64,000 nt of DNA from Terriglobales bacterium (GTDB lineage Bacteria > Acidobacteriota > Terriglobia > Terriglobales > Acidobacteriaceae). Below the pieces are notes generated by a model that worked only from the letters and a program-made list of their open reading frames with translations, had not been told where the DNA came from and did no database searches. The stretch is taken from contig JAICWP010000009.1 of assembly GCA_025934735.1 (NCBI GenBank), positions 135,640 to 199,639 on the forward strand, written 5' to 3'. How positions within the stretch are numbered: position 1 is the stretch's first letter; the number at the start of each line of letters is the position of its first letter. Both the position numbers and the translations under genes were made by a program. This document shows, piece after piece, positions 1 through 9,879 of the stretch.

Positions 1-1
1 G

Positions 2-2920
2 ACCGTCACCCGGCCGGTTGAGGAGGCGGTCAACAGCGTCCTGGGTTTGCAGCTGGTGCAGTCCATTACCAGCCGCGGCTCGGCGGAAATTGACCTCTAC
101 TTCGACTGGAACGTGGATATGTTCCAGACTCTGGAGCGGGTGAATTCAGCCATGGCGCGGGCACGCTCCGCGCTGCCGTCGACCGCCGAAATTCGCGTAG
201 ACCGGCTCACCTTCGCCAGCTTTCCCATCATGGGCTACAGCCTTACTTCCCACGCGGTGCCGCAAACTCAGCTGTGGGAGCTGGCCACCTACAACCTGAA
301 GCCGCGGCTGAACCGTCTGGAGGGCGTTTCCAGCGTTGTGGTTCAGGGAGGGCAGGAGCCCGAGTTCCACATCATTCCTGATCCCACCAAGCTTCTGGCG
401 GCGGGAGTAACGGTTACCGACCTGCTCAATGCGGTGCAGCAGACCAACCTGGTGGATTCGCCCGGCCTGCTGGAACAGAACCACCAGCTGTACCTGGGCC
501 TGATCAGCGGGCAAGTGCGCGACCCGGCGCAGATTGGCAGCATCGTGGTCAAAAATACCCCGGCGGGAGTTCCGGTGCGCATTGGCGACCTGGCCCGGGT
601 GGAGCCGAGTGTCCGGCCCCTGTACACCATTGTGACCGCCAATGGGCAACCGGCGGTGCTGATCAATATGTACCGCCAGCCCGACAGCAGCACGGTGAAG
701 GTGGCCGACGAAGTACACGGCGAGATAGAGCAAATTCGCAAAGAGCTGCCCCGCGGTGTTGACATTCAGCCCTTCTACGACCAGTCAGAAATTGTGGTCG
801 CCTCCATCAAGAGCGTGCGCGACGCGATTTTGCTGGGCTTGATTCTGGCCTCCATCATCCTGGTGCTCTTCTTGCGCGATTGGGGAACCTCCATCGTGGC
901 CGGACTGGTGATTCCGGTCACGCTGATGGTGACCTTCATTTTCCTGAAAATACTGGGGCAGAGCTTCAACCTGATGACCCTGGGCGGGCTGGCGGCGGCG
1001 GTCGGGCTGGTGATTGATGATGCCATCGTAGTGGTGGAAAACATCGTGCTCCATCGCGATGCGGGGCAGACTCGGCTGGCGGCCATCCGTAGCGCCCTTC
1101 AGGAGATTTCCACCCCGCTGGTGGGCTCCACCATCACGCCCATTGTGGTGTTCCTGCCGTTGATTTCCATCACCGGGGTGACCGGAACTTTCTTCCGTGC
1201 GCTGGCGGTGACCGTCTCCGTCTCATTGCTGACCTCTCTGGCCCTGGCGCTGACTTGGACGCCAAACCTGAGCCAGTACTTCATTCGCGGTCATCATGAA
1301 AACCAGACCGGCAACGGCGAGAGTGACGCTTTCAGCGCTGAGCGGCTGCTGGCGGCGGAAGAGGCTACCATGCGCGGGACCTTTGGCCGCATCATCGCAT
1401 TTTACGAGCGCTGGCTGCGGCGGGCCCTGCAACATCCGTGGTGGCTGCTGGGGTTGAGCTTAGCGCTGATTATTGTTGCCGCCGCCAGCTTTTACGGTTT
1501 AGGCACAGACCTGCTGCCGGAAATGGATGAAGGCGCCTTTGTGCTGGACTACACCATGCCCGCGGGCAGTTCGCTGCAGGAGACCAACCGGGTGGTCACC
1601 CACCTGGAGCAGATGCTGCACGCCATTCCGGAAGTGGAAGGCACCTCGCGGCGCACCGGCTTGCAACTGGGACTGGCGGCGGTAACCGAAGCGAACACCG
1701 GCGACATTTCCGTCAAGCTCAAGAACAAGCGTGACCGCGGCATTGAAGAGATCATTGCTGAGATGCGTTCCAAAGTAGCCCAGCAGGAACCGGGCATAGA
1801 TGTGGAATTCGTTCAAACGCTGCAAGATATGATCGGCGACCTGACCGGCGCTCCCGAGCCCATCCAGATCAAGCTCTTTTCCCCGGACGCGGCGCTGCTG
1901 CAGCAATGGGCGCCCAAGGTGGCGGACGCCATCCAGAAGGTGAAGGGAGTGGTGGACGTGGCCGGAATTGAGAACACCATCAGCGGGCCGGCGGTGATGT
2001 TCCAGGTGGATCCGGCGGTGGCGGCGCGCGCCGGCTTTACCCCGCAGGAGGTGGCCACGGATGCTTCCGCCGTTCTGGAAGGCGAGCCCGCCCAGACACC
2101 CGTGGTGGCGAACGACCGTGCCTATACCATTCGGGTGCGCTTTCCGGCAGCTGACCGGGCGTCGCTGGACGCGATGAAAAACACGCTGCTGGTGAGCAGC
2201 ACCGGCAAGACCGCAACCCTGGGCTCGCTGGCGACACTTACCGATCTGCCTGGGCAGACGGAGGTCCGCCGCGAGAACCTGCAGCGCGATGTGGCCGTCA
2301 CAGCCCGGCTGGAAGGAGTCGACTTGGGCAGCGGTGTGCAGGCGGTGAAGAAAACGGTTGCCGGGCTGCACCTGCCCGCCAGCATCCGCGTGGTCTATGG
2401 CGGCACCTACCAGGAGCAGCAGAAATCTTTTAGCGACCTGGCACTGGTGCTGGCGCTGGCTATTGTGCTGGTGTTTATTGTCCTGCTATTCGAGTTTCGC
2501 AGCTTCTCGGCGCCAGTGGCCATTTTGGCCTCCGCCCTGCTCTCTACGTCGGGCGTGGTCTTGGCGCTGCTGATCACCGGCACAAGATTCAATATTGCGT
2601 CTTTTATGGGCTTAATTATGGTGGTTGGCATCGTGGCCAAAAATGGCATCCTGTTGCTGGATGCCGACCAGCACTTCCGCGCCGCGGGCATGGACGTTTT
2701 GGAATCGGTGGTGCAGGCGGGCCGGCGGCGGCTGCGGCCCATTCTGATGACCGCACTGGCTACCATGGCTGGCATGTTGCCGCTGGCTCTGGCCTGGGGC
2801 GCGGGTTCGCAGATGCTGCAACCGCTAGCCATCGCGGTGCTCGGCGGCATTACCATTTCCATGGTGCTCAGCCTGATCATTACCCCCGCTGTGCACTTCT
2901 ACTTGAGCCGTGAATCGTGA
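2..2920 (+). CDS. RND efflux transporter permease (5' truncated)
   Basis: Inner-membrane proton-driven pump subunit of the AcrB/HAE1 type; it would work with a periplasmic adaptor and outer-membrane channel that are not seen next to it here. The reading frame is open from base 2, before any start codon, and those first codons (TVTRPVEEAVNSVLG) match the usual N-terminal porter region. The gene therefore begins upstream and about 80 residues are missing. TM4 carries the acidic pair in VIDDAIVVVEN near 1012-1035. TM10 carries the proton-relay lysine in GIVAKNGILLLD near 2629-2660. Two blocks of transmembrane helices flank large porter loops, as in a normal permease. Substrate cannot be assigned. 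Confidence 0.93.
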   Translation, partial: TVTRPVEEAVNSVLGLQLVQSITSRGSAEIDLYFDWNVDMFQTLERVNSAMARARSALPSTAEIRVDRLTFASFPIMGYSLTSHAVPQTQLWELATYNLKPRLNRLEGVSSVVVQGGQEPEFHIIPDPTKLLAAGVTVTDLLNAVQQTNLVDSPGLLEQNHQLYLGLISGQVRDPAQIGSIVVKNTPAGVPVRIGDLARVEPSVRPLYTIVTANGQPAVLINMYRQPDSSTVKVADEVHGEIEQIRKELPRGVDIQPFYDQSEIVVASIKSVRDAILLGLILASIILVLFLRDWGTSIVAGLVIPVTLMVTFIFLKILGQSFNLMTLGGLAAAVGLVIDDAIVVVENIVLHRDAGQTRLAAIRSALQEISTPLVGSTITPIVVFLPLISITGVTGTFFRALAVTVSVSLLTSLALALTWTPNLSQYFIRGHHENQTGNGESDAFSAERLLAAEEATMRGTFGRIIAFYERWLRRALQHPWWLLGLSLALIIVAAASFYGLGTDLLPEMDEGAFVLDYTMPAGSSLQETNRVVTHLEQMLHAIPEVEGTSRRTGLQLGLAAVTEANTGDISVKLKNKRDRGIEEIIAEMRSKVAQQEPGIDVEFVQTLQDMIGDLTGAPEPIQIKLFSPDAALLQQWAPKVADAIQKVKGVVDVAGIENTISGPAVMFQVDPAVAARAGFTPQEVATDASAVLEGEPAQTPVVANDRAYTIRVRFPAADRASLDAMKNTLLVSSTGKTATLGSLATLTDLPGQTEVRRENLQRDVAVTARLEGVDLGSGVQAVKKTVAGLHLPASIRVVYGGTYQEQQKSFSDLALVLALAIVLVFIVLLFEFRSFSAPVAILASALLSTSGVVLALLITGTRFNIASFMGLIMVVGIVAKNGILLLDADQHFRAAGMDVLESVVQAGRRRLRPILMTALATMAGMLPLALAWGAGSQMLQPLAIAVLGGITISMVLSLIITPAVHFYLSRES

Positions 2921-3001
2921 TCTGCGGCCCAGCCAGAGCCGGCTGACCCCTGTTTCTCCCGACATGACAGAACTACGTCTGGTGCACGATAATTAACAAG
3001 G

Positions 3002-3469
3002 TTGCATCCCCAGTCCCTTCGGGAAAGGACGCGAATAGAGTTGGAGCAGGTTGAGCAGGCAGAAGCGAGCACCACCACCGCCGGTGTGCCTGGCATCCCG
3101 GTGGCCTCGCTCTGGCGGACTGTCGGCAATTACATCTTCTGGAACTACAAGCGGGGAAGCATTCACTATGACATCATGGTGACGCTCATCCTGCTCTTTA
3201 TCTTCGTCACCCCGTTCTTCGTCAATTTCAAAGACAAACCAGTCGAGCACACTTCGCATCTTAGAGTAGTACTTGTCACTCCCGATGGGCTGAATGGTTT
3301 TCTTTACCAGGTGCCGGCAGACGAGGTTTCCGGCACCAGCGATGCCGCCATTCGGGAAGAACTGCTGCGAATTGTTGAACCCATCGCCGGTGAGGCCAGC
3401 ATCTCTAAATATGAAAGGGCTCGCGATGCATCGGGGCAGCCGGTGTACAAGGTTTGGGTGAAGAAGTAG
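3002..3469 (+). CDS. Hypothetical single-pass membrane protein
   Basis: Unrecognised protein of up to 155 aa. One hydrophobic segment of about 20 residues (MVTLILLFIFVTPFFVNF, near residues 59-77) follows a charged, Trp/Tyr-rich stretch (YIFWNYKRGSIHYD); the C-terminal half is soluble, ends KVWVKK and resembles a small periplasmic domain. The listed start is TTG; another in-frame TTG lies at 3041, so the N-terminus is unsettled. It follows the RND permease by 80 bp and precedes the LolA-like gene on the same strand, so the three may be co-transcribed. This layout suggests an envelope role, which is inference only. Confidence 0.6.
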   Translation: MHPQSLRERTRIELEQVEQAEASTTTAGVPGIPVASLWRTVGNYIFWNYKRGSIHYDIMVTLILLFIFVTPFFVNFKDKPVEHTSHLRVVLVTPDGLNGFLYQVPADEVSGTSDAAIREELLRIVEPIAGEASISKYERARDASGQPVYKVWVKK

Positions 3470-3511
3470 TTCCCATTAGCGAGTGCGTTCCAGTTAATTT
3501 TTGAAGAATTG

Positions 3512-4222
3512 ATGAAACAGCTACTTAAGAGCGGGGTATGCGTGTTTGCCGTGCTCCTGGGCGTCGCTCTGGCTCAGAATAATCCGCCGGCGGCCGGCAA
3601 CGATTCCTCCCAGGACCTGAATGCCATTCTCACCCGCATGGACCAGACGGCGAAGGCATTCAAAACCGCGCAGGCGGAGTTCGTTTTCGAGCAGTTCCAG
3701 AAAGTGGTAAACGAAACCGACACCCAGAAGGGCAAGATTTACTTCCGCCGCACCAAGTCAGGCGTGGAAATGGCGGCGCAAATCACCGAGCCTGCTAAAA
3801 AATACGTGATTTTCGATGACGGCAAACTCCGCATGTACCAGCCCAACATTGACCAGGAGACGGTGTACAACACGGGCAAGAACAGGGCCGATATCGAAAG
3901 CTTCATGGTATTGGGTTTTGGCGGCGGAGGTCACGATCTGCTCAAGTCTTTCAATGTGCGCTCTCTGGGCACGGAGGAAGCGCAAGGCGTGAAGGCGGCC
4001 AAGCTGGAACTGGTGCCCAAGTCGGTGAAGTTGCGCAACACTTTTGCTCAGATTCTGCTCTGGATTGATCCCGCCCGCGGAGTTTCGGTGCAGCAGGAAT
4101 TTATCGAGCCCTCCGGCGATTACCGACTCGACAAGTTCTTCAATATCGAAAGCAACGCCAAGCTACCCAATGACGTTTTCAAGCTGAAAACCACCGACAA
4201 AACCAAGGTGATTTCGCCCTAA
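3512..4222 (+). CDS. LolA-like outer-membrane lipoprotein-sorting protein
   Basis: Exported protein of 236 aa with a signal peptide (MKQLLKSGVCVFAVLLGVAL, cleavage after ALA-Q). The mature part has the periplasmic LolA/LolB fold pattern: early helices (LTRMDQTAKAFKTAQAEFVF), then amphipathic strands with KGKIYFRR, a FDDGKLRMYQP turn and a final DYRLDKFFNIE strand. LolA-family proteins carry lipoproteins or other lipids across the periplasm. An in-frame TTG lies directly before the ATG, and I prefer the ATG at 3512. Acidobacterial genomes hold several such paralogs, so this need not be the housekeeping LolA. Confidence 0.75.
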   Translation: MKQLLKSGVCVFAVLLGVALAQNNPPAAGNDSSQDLNAILTRMDQTAKAFKTAQAEFVFEQFQKVVNETDTQKGKIYFRRTKSGVEMAAQITEPAKKYVIFDDGKLRMYQPNIDQETVYNTGKNRADIESFMVLGFGGGGHDLLKSFNVRSLGTEEAQGVKAAKLELVPKSVKLRNTFAQILLWIDPARGVSVQQEFIEPSGDYRLDKFFNIESNAKLPNDVFKLKTTDKTKVISP

Positions 4223-4231
4223 CGTCTTCTT

Positions 4232-4252
4232 CGCGCGGTAGTTGCGCGTTTT
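4232..4252 (+). terminator. Weak putative intrinsic terminator after the LolA-like gene
   Basis: CGCGC (4232-4236) pairs with GCGCG (4244-4248) around a 7-nt loop and is followed by TTTT, 10 bp past the stop codon. The stem is only 5 bp and the T run is short, so function is uncertain. Confidence 0.35.
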
Positions 4253-4411
4253 GGCGATCGAACGACGAGAGCTATGTTCCTGCAAGCATCTCACGCCCAA
4301 AGTGCTCAATAAATACATTGGAGCCGGGGAGCACCCGGGCTATACTCTAAAAATTGTGTGGCGCATCCAAGTCTGCTGGGAGCGCCGATCTTTAAGGCAC
4401 TGATTCTTATC

Positions 4412-4627
4412 ATGGCAAAAGTCTTTACCATTCCCGTACGGCCCAACCCCATTAGCCGTAAGCCGGAACGCAAGCCCGATCCGCGTTACGTCGAAGGCCA
4501 GCGCCTGCTGGTGCAGGCATTGAAGTACCTGGCGCAGTCAGACCCGCAGGGCAACCGGTCAGCCATCGAACTGCTCTCCGAACATTTCCGCACTCGCTTC
4601 CGGATGAGCGATTCGCCCTTGCAATAG
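4412..4627 (+). CDS. Small hypothetical protein
   Basis: A 71-aa basic, soluble protein starting MAKVFTIPVRPNPISRKPER. The frame is open upstream to a GTG at 4358, but that extension (MAHPSLLGAPIFKAL) looks non-coding and no strong ribosome-binding site precedes it, so I place the start at the internal ATG. The middle (YVEGQRLLVQALKYLAQSD) is helical and the rest is charged. No family recognised. It is isolated between the LolA-like gene and the histidine kinase. Confidence 0.5.
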   Translation: MAKVFTIPVRPNPISRKPERKPDPRYVEGQRLLVQALKYLAQSDPQGNRSAIELLSEHFRTRFRMSDSPLQ

Positions 4628-4769
4628 CAAGCTGCCCCTCACTGCAGCGTTAGCCAACTACCTGCACTTTAGGGCTGTGGGGAGAACTTCGGTTACGTCC
4701 GTAACTTTCTGATAACACAGGTAGAACGTACCATCTGGGTGGCTTCGGCGACCTGGAGGACGTATCCGC

Positions 4770-7274
4770 ATGGGTGAAAAGATCACCCGTCAGGCAGGAA
4801 GAAATCGTTCCAAATCCCCCGTGCACGGGTCCGTGGGCACCTTGTCGCCCAAAAATGGCGACCTTGCCGTGAGCCTGCGCACGCTGGAGCCGGAAGCCGA
4901 CCTGCAGGTTCAAAAAGCCTATCTGGACCAGCTCTTTCAGAGCGCGCCGGAAGGCATCGCCATCCTCGACCCGAACTACCACGTCACCCACGTCAACGCC
5001 GAATTTACCCGCATGTTTGGCTACACCCAGGAAGAAGCGCGTGGCCGGAAGTTGGGCCAGATCATTGTGCCGGCGGGGCTCGATGCCGAAATCGATTTCA
5101 TCCATGGCGCCATCACCAAGGGACAGAAGATCAGCCTGGAAAGCAAGCGAATGCGCAAGGACGGCGCCGTGGTGGACGTCTCCATCGTGGGCATGCCGGT
5201 GAAGGCTCGCGGCGGGCACGTTGCTGTTTATGCGATTTTTCGGGACATCAGCGAGCGCAAGCAGGCGGAAGCCTTGCAGTCGGCGCTGTACCGGATCGCC
5301 AAAATCACCAGTTCCGCTGGAGACTTACAGGACTTTTATGCCGCCATCCACGGAATTGTCGGCGAGCTGATGTATGCCCGCAACTTCTACATCGCCCTTT
5401 ACGACACCGATAGCAAGCTGCTCAGCTTCCCCTACTTTGTGGACGAAGTAGACCCCATGCCGGCCCCCAAGCCCCTGGGCAAGGGACTCACCGAATATGT
5501 GCTGCGTGCGGGCGAGCCCCTGCTGGCCACGCCCGAAGTTTTTGACCACCTTGTGCGCCAGGGCAAGGCGGAATGCATCGGCGCCCCCTCCCTGGACTGG
5601 CTGGGGGTGCCGCTGAAAACCGGCGACACGGCAATAGGCGTGCTCGTGGTGCAGAGTTACAGCGAAAATGTGCGCTTCGGTGCGAAAGAGAAGGAAATTC
5701 TGACCTTCGTCTCGCAGCACCTGGCCACCGCCATCGAGCACAAGCGGCACGAGCAGGCGCTGCGGGGGTCGGAAGCGCGCTACCGCTCGCTGGTGCAGAG
5801 CGCGGTGTATGGCATCTACCGCTCTACCCTGGAAGGCCGCTTCCTGGACGTGAATCCGGCGCTGATCTCGATGCTTGGCTACAACGGGGCGGCAGAACTG
5901 CTGGCGCTCGATCCGGAAAAGGACCTGTATGTCCGCGGCGAAGACCGGTTGCACTTGCGCCAGGAATACGAGCAGCACGGTCAGCTGGATAACATCGAGG
6001 TAAAGTGGCGGCGCAAGGATGGCAGGGCTATTACGGTGCGGCTGAGCGGCCGGGCGGTGAACCAGGAGAGCGAAGAGGAAGTACTGGAGATCATCGCGGA
6101 AGACGTCACCGAGCGCCGGATTTTGGAAGACCAGCTGCGGCAGGCGCAAAAGATGGAGGCGGTGGGCAGGCTGGCCGGCGGCGTGGCCCATGACTTCAAT
6201 AATCTGTTGATGGTGATTAGCGGGTACACCTATGTGCTGCTGAATCAGTTAGGCGCCGGTGATCCCCGGCGCAAGAAAGCAGAGGCCATTCAGGAGGCAA
6301 CCGAACGCGCCGCGGCCTTGACCCGCCAACTGCTGGCCTTCGGCCGCAAACAGGTGTTGGAGCTGAAAGTCATTGACCTGAACGGTGTAGTGGCCGACAT
6401 CAGCAAGCTGCTGCGGCCCCTGATCGGGGAAGACGTGGAGGTGGCAATCGCGTGCGATCCCAAGCTGGGCCGGACCAAGGCTGACCCAGGACAGGTGGAA
6501 CAAGTAATCATGAACCTGGCGGTCAATGCCCGCGACGCCATGCCCGGGGGCGGCAAGCTCATCATCGAAACCCGCAACGTTGATTTGGACGGGCATTATC
6601 AGCGGGCCCATGCCACGGTGAAGCCGGGGCGCTACGTCATGCTGGCGGTCAGCGACACCGGCTGCGGCATGGACGCGGATACGCAATCGCGCATCTTCGA
6701 ACCGTTTTTTACCACCAAAGAAAAGGGCAAAGGCACCGGGCTCGGCCTGTCCACCGTGTACGGGATCGTTAAGCAAAGCGGTGGCTACATTTTCGCCTAC
6801 AGCGAGCCGGGCCGAGGCACAAGCTTCAAGATCTACTTTCCGCGGGTGGAGGAACCAGCCTCGGCGGATAGCGTACCGGTCCGGCGCGCTCGTATCGGCT
6901 TCCGAGGCTCGGAAAGCGTCCTTTTGGTAGAAGATGAGGAATCAGTACGGGAGCTCATCGCGGAGGCGCTGAAAGCACAAGGCTACAACGTGCTCATGGC
7001 GGGCAACGGGCAGGAGGCGCTCGCCCTCGCCGCACCGGCGAATTGTCGCATCGAGCTGATGATTACCGACGTGGTTATGCCCGGCATGAGCGGCCGCGAG
7101 TTGGCCACGCGCATGCTCCAGAGCCGTCCGGGCTTGCGGGTCCTGTTTCTCTCCGGCTACACCGAGGACGCTATCGTCCACCACGGGGTACTCGATCCCG
7201 GCACCGCCTTCCTGCAGAAACCGCTCAGCCTGGACGCGCTGGCCTGTAAAGTGCGCGAAGTACTCGATTCATAA
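4770..7274 (+). CDS. Hybrid sensor histidine kinase (PAS-GAF-PAS-HisKA-HATPase-REC)
   Basis: Signal-transducing kinase of 834 aa. Domains in order: a PAS domain (about 45-165, with [15 protein letters not shown]-like core text and a PAC end at [11 protein letters not shown]); a GAF domain (about 175-330); a second PAS (about 340-460); HisKA with phospho-acceptor His474 in GGVAHDFNN; HATPase_c with N box [10 protein letters not shown] and G boxes DTGCGMD and GTGLGLS; and a C-terminal receiver whose phospho-acceptor is Asp767 in [11 protein letters not shown]. No transmembrane segment is visible, so it is probably cytoplasmic and senses small ligands or redox state through PAS/GAF. A receiver at the C-terminus implies a phosphorelay or a diffusible partner; no cognate regulator is adjacent. 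Confidence 0.93.
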   Translation: MGEKITRQAGRNRSKSPVHGSVGTLSPKNGDLAVSLRTLEPEADLQVQKAYLDQLFQSAPEGIAILDPNYHVTHVNAEFTRMFGYTQEEARGRKLGQIIVPAGLDAEIDFIHGAITKGQKISLESKRMRKDGAVVDVSIVGMPVKARGGHVAVYAIFRDISERKQAEALQSALYRIAKITSSAGDLQDFYAAIHGIVGELMYARNFYIALYDTDSKLLSFPYFVDEVDPMPAPKPLGKGLTEYVLRAGEPLLATPEVFDHLVRQGKAECIGAPSLDWLGVPLKTGDTAIGVLVVQSYSENVRFGAKEKEILTFVSQHLATAIEHKRHEQALRGSEARYRSLVQSAVYGIYRSTLEGRFLDVNPALISMLGYNGAAELLALDPEKDLYVRGEDRLHLRQEYEQHGQLDNIEVKWRRKDGRAITVRLSGRAVNQESEEEVLEIIAEDVTERRILEDQLRQAQKMEAVGRLAGGVAHDFNNLLMVISGYTYVLLNQLGAGDPRRKKAEAIQEATERAAALTRQLLAFGRKQVLELKVIDLNGVVADISKLLRPLIGEDVEVAIACDPKLGRTKADPGQVEQVIMNLAVNARDAMPGGGKLIIETRNVDLDGHYQRAHATVKPGRYVMLAVSDTGCGMDADTQSRIFEPFFTTKEKGKGTGLGLSTVYGIVKQSGGYIFAYSEPGRGTSFKIYFPRVEEPASADSVPVRRARIGFRGSESVLLVEDEESVRELIAEALKAQGYNVLMAGNGQEALALAAPANCRIELMITDVVMPGMSGRELATRMLQSRPGLRVLFLSGYTEDAIVHHGVLDPGTAFLQKPLSLDALACKVREVLDS

Positions 7275-7339
7275 ACGGGAACTTCGCGGTTGGGTCGGAG
7301 GAATGTGCGACCGCCGCCTTGTGCTATCGTTTTCGCATC

Positions 7340-9250
7340 ATGTCCCACAGAATTGGCCTTATCTGCCTATCCGTTGTCCTCCTTGTATCTCCTGGCTTAG
7401 CAAAAGAAAAGTACCTGAAACCGGGGCCAGTGAAACTCGACCATGATGGCGAAAAATGGGCGGAGAAGACGCTCAAGAAAATGTCAGTGGAGGAGAAGGT
7501 TGGACAGCTGTTCATGGTGTGGGCGCGGGCCAAGTTCCTGAATCTGAACGGTCCCGAATACGCGCAGTATCACCAGATATTGCAGAAGTACCATGTGGGC
7601 GGCTTTGCCCTGACAGTTCCGGCTGAGGGCGCATTCGTTTATTACAACCAGCCCTATGAGGCGGCCATGCTGGTAAACCAGTTGCAGCGCGAATCCAAAC
7701 TGCCGCTGATTTTTGCCGCCGACTTCGAGCGCGGCGTCTCCATGCGGCTTTACGGCAGCACCGTGTTCCCGCACGCCATGGCTTTTGCCGCTGCCGGCAA
7801 CACCGATTACGCCAAAAAATTCGGCGAAATCACGGCACAGGAGGCGCGCGCCGTGGGCGTGGAGTGGAACTTTTTCCCCGATGCCGACGTGAACTCCAAC
7901 CCTGCCAATCCCATCATCAACACCCGCTCCTTCGGCGAGGATCCGCAGGAAGTGGGCAAGATGGTGACCGCCTACATTGAGGGAGCCAAGGGCAACGGCA
8001 TGCTGGCCACGGCCAAGCACTTCCCCGGCCACGGCGATACAGCCACGGACTCCCACCTCGGCGTGGCCAAGGTGACCGGTGACCGGCAGCGCCTGAACTC
8101 GGTGGAACTGCCGCCGTTTGAGGCTGCCATCAAGGCTGGGGTGGATTCCATCATGGTGGCCCACGTGACCGTGCCCGCGCTGGAGCCTGACCCCAACCGC
8201 GTGGCCACCACTTCGCCGGCAATCGTGACTGGGCTGCTCAAGCAGCAACTGGGCTTCAAGGGCTTGGTGGTAACCGACGCACTCGACATGGGCGGACTGA
8301 CCCGGTTGTACCAGAACGACATCGGACGGGCAGCGGTCGAGTCTTTCAAAGCCGGTAATGACATGCTGCTCATCCCCGCCGACCTGGACGCTTCCTACCA
8401 GGCCATGCTGAAGGCGGTGAAGAGCGGAGAGATTCCCGAGTCGCGCGTGGACGAGTCAGTGCTAAAAATCCTGAAGGCCAAGGCGTCGGTGGGGTTGAAC
8501 AAGGCTCGCCTGGTGGATATTGACGACCTGGGTAAGGTCATAGGCAAGCCGGAAAACCTCGCTTTCGGGCAGCAAGTTGCCGATCAGGCCCTTACCCTGG
8601 TCCGGGACAACGGCAGGGTATTACCCGTACAACCCCTGCCTATCCAGGGAACCATTGGCCCCGGGCTTCCGTATCAACCCACAGTGGAGGTGACCAACCG
8701 CCTTGTTGTGGTGGTCTTCTGCGATGACCTGCGCATGGACCCAGGACACGAGTTGGTGCGCCAGATTCGGGAACGGCGGCCGGACGCCAACGTCCTCTAC
8801 GTGGATACGCGCACCGCGGCGGCTATGACCAATCAGGTGCTGTCGGCGGTGCAGGATGCGGAAAAAGTAGTGGCAGCAGTATATGAGATTCCTACCGCGG
8901 GCAAAGCGGTGCAGGTGGCCGGTCAGATGCAGAACACGGTAGGACTGAGCGACGCGCGCGGCGACCTGCTGGGAAAGATTTTGCAGGTCGCAGGTCCCAA
9001 GACGATGGTAGTGGCGGTGGGCAATCCCTACGTGGCCGCTGATTTTCCGCAGATAGAAAATTATTTGTGCACCTTCTCCAATGCCAGCGTCAGTGAGGAC
9101 AGCGCGGCGAAGGCGCTGTTTGGCGAAATCCCGGTGCACGGACATTTGCCGGTCACCATTCCCCAAGTGGCGCAGCGCGGGGCGGGCCTGGAGAAAGCGG
9201 AAGCGGTCACGGTTACAGGAGGCAGTCATGTTGTCCCAACTCATCCGTAA
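7340..9250 (+). CDS. nagZ: GH3 beta-N-acetylhexosaminidase (NagZ-like)
   Basis: Glycoside hydrolase family 3 enzyme of 636 aa that removes terminal beta-N-acetylglucosamine, typically from peptidoglycan fragments or chitooligosaccharides. It carries the NagZ signature AKHFPGHGDTATDSH, and the family's catalytic Asp in VVTDALDMGGL. An N-terminal signal sequence (IGLICLSVVLLVSPGLA) points to export, unlike cytoplasmic NagZ of enterobacteria. The extra C-terminal domain (after about residue 390) corresponds to the second GH3 domain of long members. I chose the ATG at 7340 over the upstream TTG at 7319. Its 3' end overlaps the next lipoprotein gene by 23 bp, implying translational coupling. Confidence 0.88.
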   Translation: MSHRIGLICLSVVLLVSPGLAKEKYLKPGPVKLDHDGEKWAEKTLKKMSVEEKVGQLFMVWARAKFLNLNGPEYAQYHQILQKYHVGGFALTVPAEGAFVYYNQPYEAAMLVNQLQRESKLPLIFAADFERGVSMRLYGSTVFPHAMAFAAAGNTDYAKKFGEITAQEARAVGVEWNFFPDADVNSNPANPIINTRSFGEDPQEVGKMVTAYIEGAKGNGMLATAKHFPGHGDTATDSHLGVAKVTGDRQRLNSVELPPFEAAIKAGVDSIMVAHVTVPALEPDPNRVATTSPAIVTGLLKQQLGFKGLVVTDALDMGGLTRLYQNDIGRAAVESFKAGNDMLLIPADLDASYQAMLKAVKSGEIPESRVDESVLKILKAKASVGLNKARLVDIDDLGKVIGKPENLAFGQQVADQALTLVRDNGRVLPVQPLPIQGTIGPGLPYQPTVEVTNRLVVVVFCDDLRMDPGHELVRQIRERRPDANVLYVDTRTAAAMTNQVLSAVQDAEKVVAAVYEIPTAGKAVQVAGQMQNTVGLSDARGDLLGKILQVAGPKTMVVAVGNPYVAADFPQIENYLCTFSNASVSEDSAAKALFGEIPVHGHLPVTIPQVAQRGAGLEKAEAVTVTGGSHVVPTHP

Positions 9251-9809
9251 AGCAGCGTGGGTGGCCGTTGCGGCGTCAGTCATTGGGCTGGCCGCCTGCA
9301 GCCTGAAGGTGGACGACAAGGGCGAGAACAAGAATGTGGATATCCGCACCCCTCTGGGCGCGCTGCAGGTGCGCACCAATCCCACCCCGGCGCAGATCGG
9401 CCTGGGTGTTTATCCCGGGGCCAAGCCCAAGGTGAAAGGCGACGACCACAATGCCGCTAACGTGAACATCTCCAGCTCCATGTTCGGAGTGAAGGTGCTG
9501 GTGATCGGCTATCACAGCGAGGATTCGCCGGATAAAGTCATTGCCTACTATAAAAAAGATCTGCGCAAGTACGGCAATGTGCTGGAATGCAAAGGGCATG
9601 GCCACAATACCGACATGGAACTCGGCCATGATTCCGAGCGGAAGCCCAAGCCTCTCACCTGCGGCGACGACAAGGGCGATGGAAAGAGCGTGGAACTCAA
9701 AGCCGGCATGAGCGACAACTTCCACCTGGTGGCAGTCGAGCCCAAGGACAACGGTAGCGACTTCGCCATTGTCTATGTGGCCACCCGCGGCGAATCGCAA
9801 CCGATGTAA
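9228..9809 (+). CDS. Putative exported lipoprotein of unknown function
   Basis: A 193-aa protein with a lipoprotein signal peptide and lipobox GLAAC. The start ATG is set by a strong AGGAGG about 5 bases upstream, inside the 3' end of the GH3 gene. The mature part has a charged linker (VDDKGENKNVDIRT), a segment reading IGLGVYPGAKPK, and a strand-rich domain with IAYYKKDLRKYGNVLEC. This layout resembles acidobacterial lipoproteins of unknown role in which 'yPGA' precedes a transporter-like beta domain. Overlap with the hexosaminidase gene suggests a shared envelope or peptidoglycan-recycling context, by inference. Confidence 0.75.
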   Translation: MLSQLIRKAAWVAVAASVIGLAACSLKVDDKGENKNVDIRTPLGALQVRTNPTPAQIGLGVYPGAKPKVKGDDHNAANVNISSSMFGVKVLVIGYHSEDSPDKVIAYYKKDLRKYGNVLECKGHGHNTDMELGHDSERKPKPLTCGDDKGDGKSVELKAGMSDNFHLVAVEPKDNGSDFAIVYVATRGESQPM

Positions 9810-9844
9810 AAGCGGGAGTCAGGAGACTTCTGCCCCGCTTTCTT
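9809..9844 (+). terminator. Putative intrinsic terminator
   Basis: AAAGCGGG (9809-9816) pairs with CCCGCTTT (9834-9841) directly at the stop codon of the lipoprotein gene, with a smaller AGTC/GACT pairing inside the loop and T-rich sequence after it. Confidence 0.55.
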
Positions 9845-9879
9845 GCATCTCCCTTCGCACGCCTGCTAGCTTGGAAATT

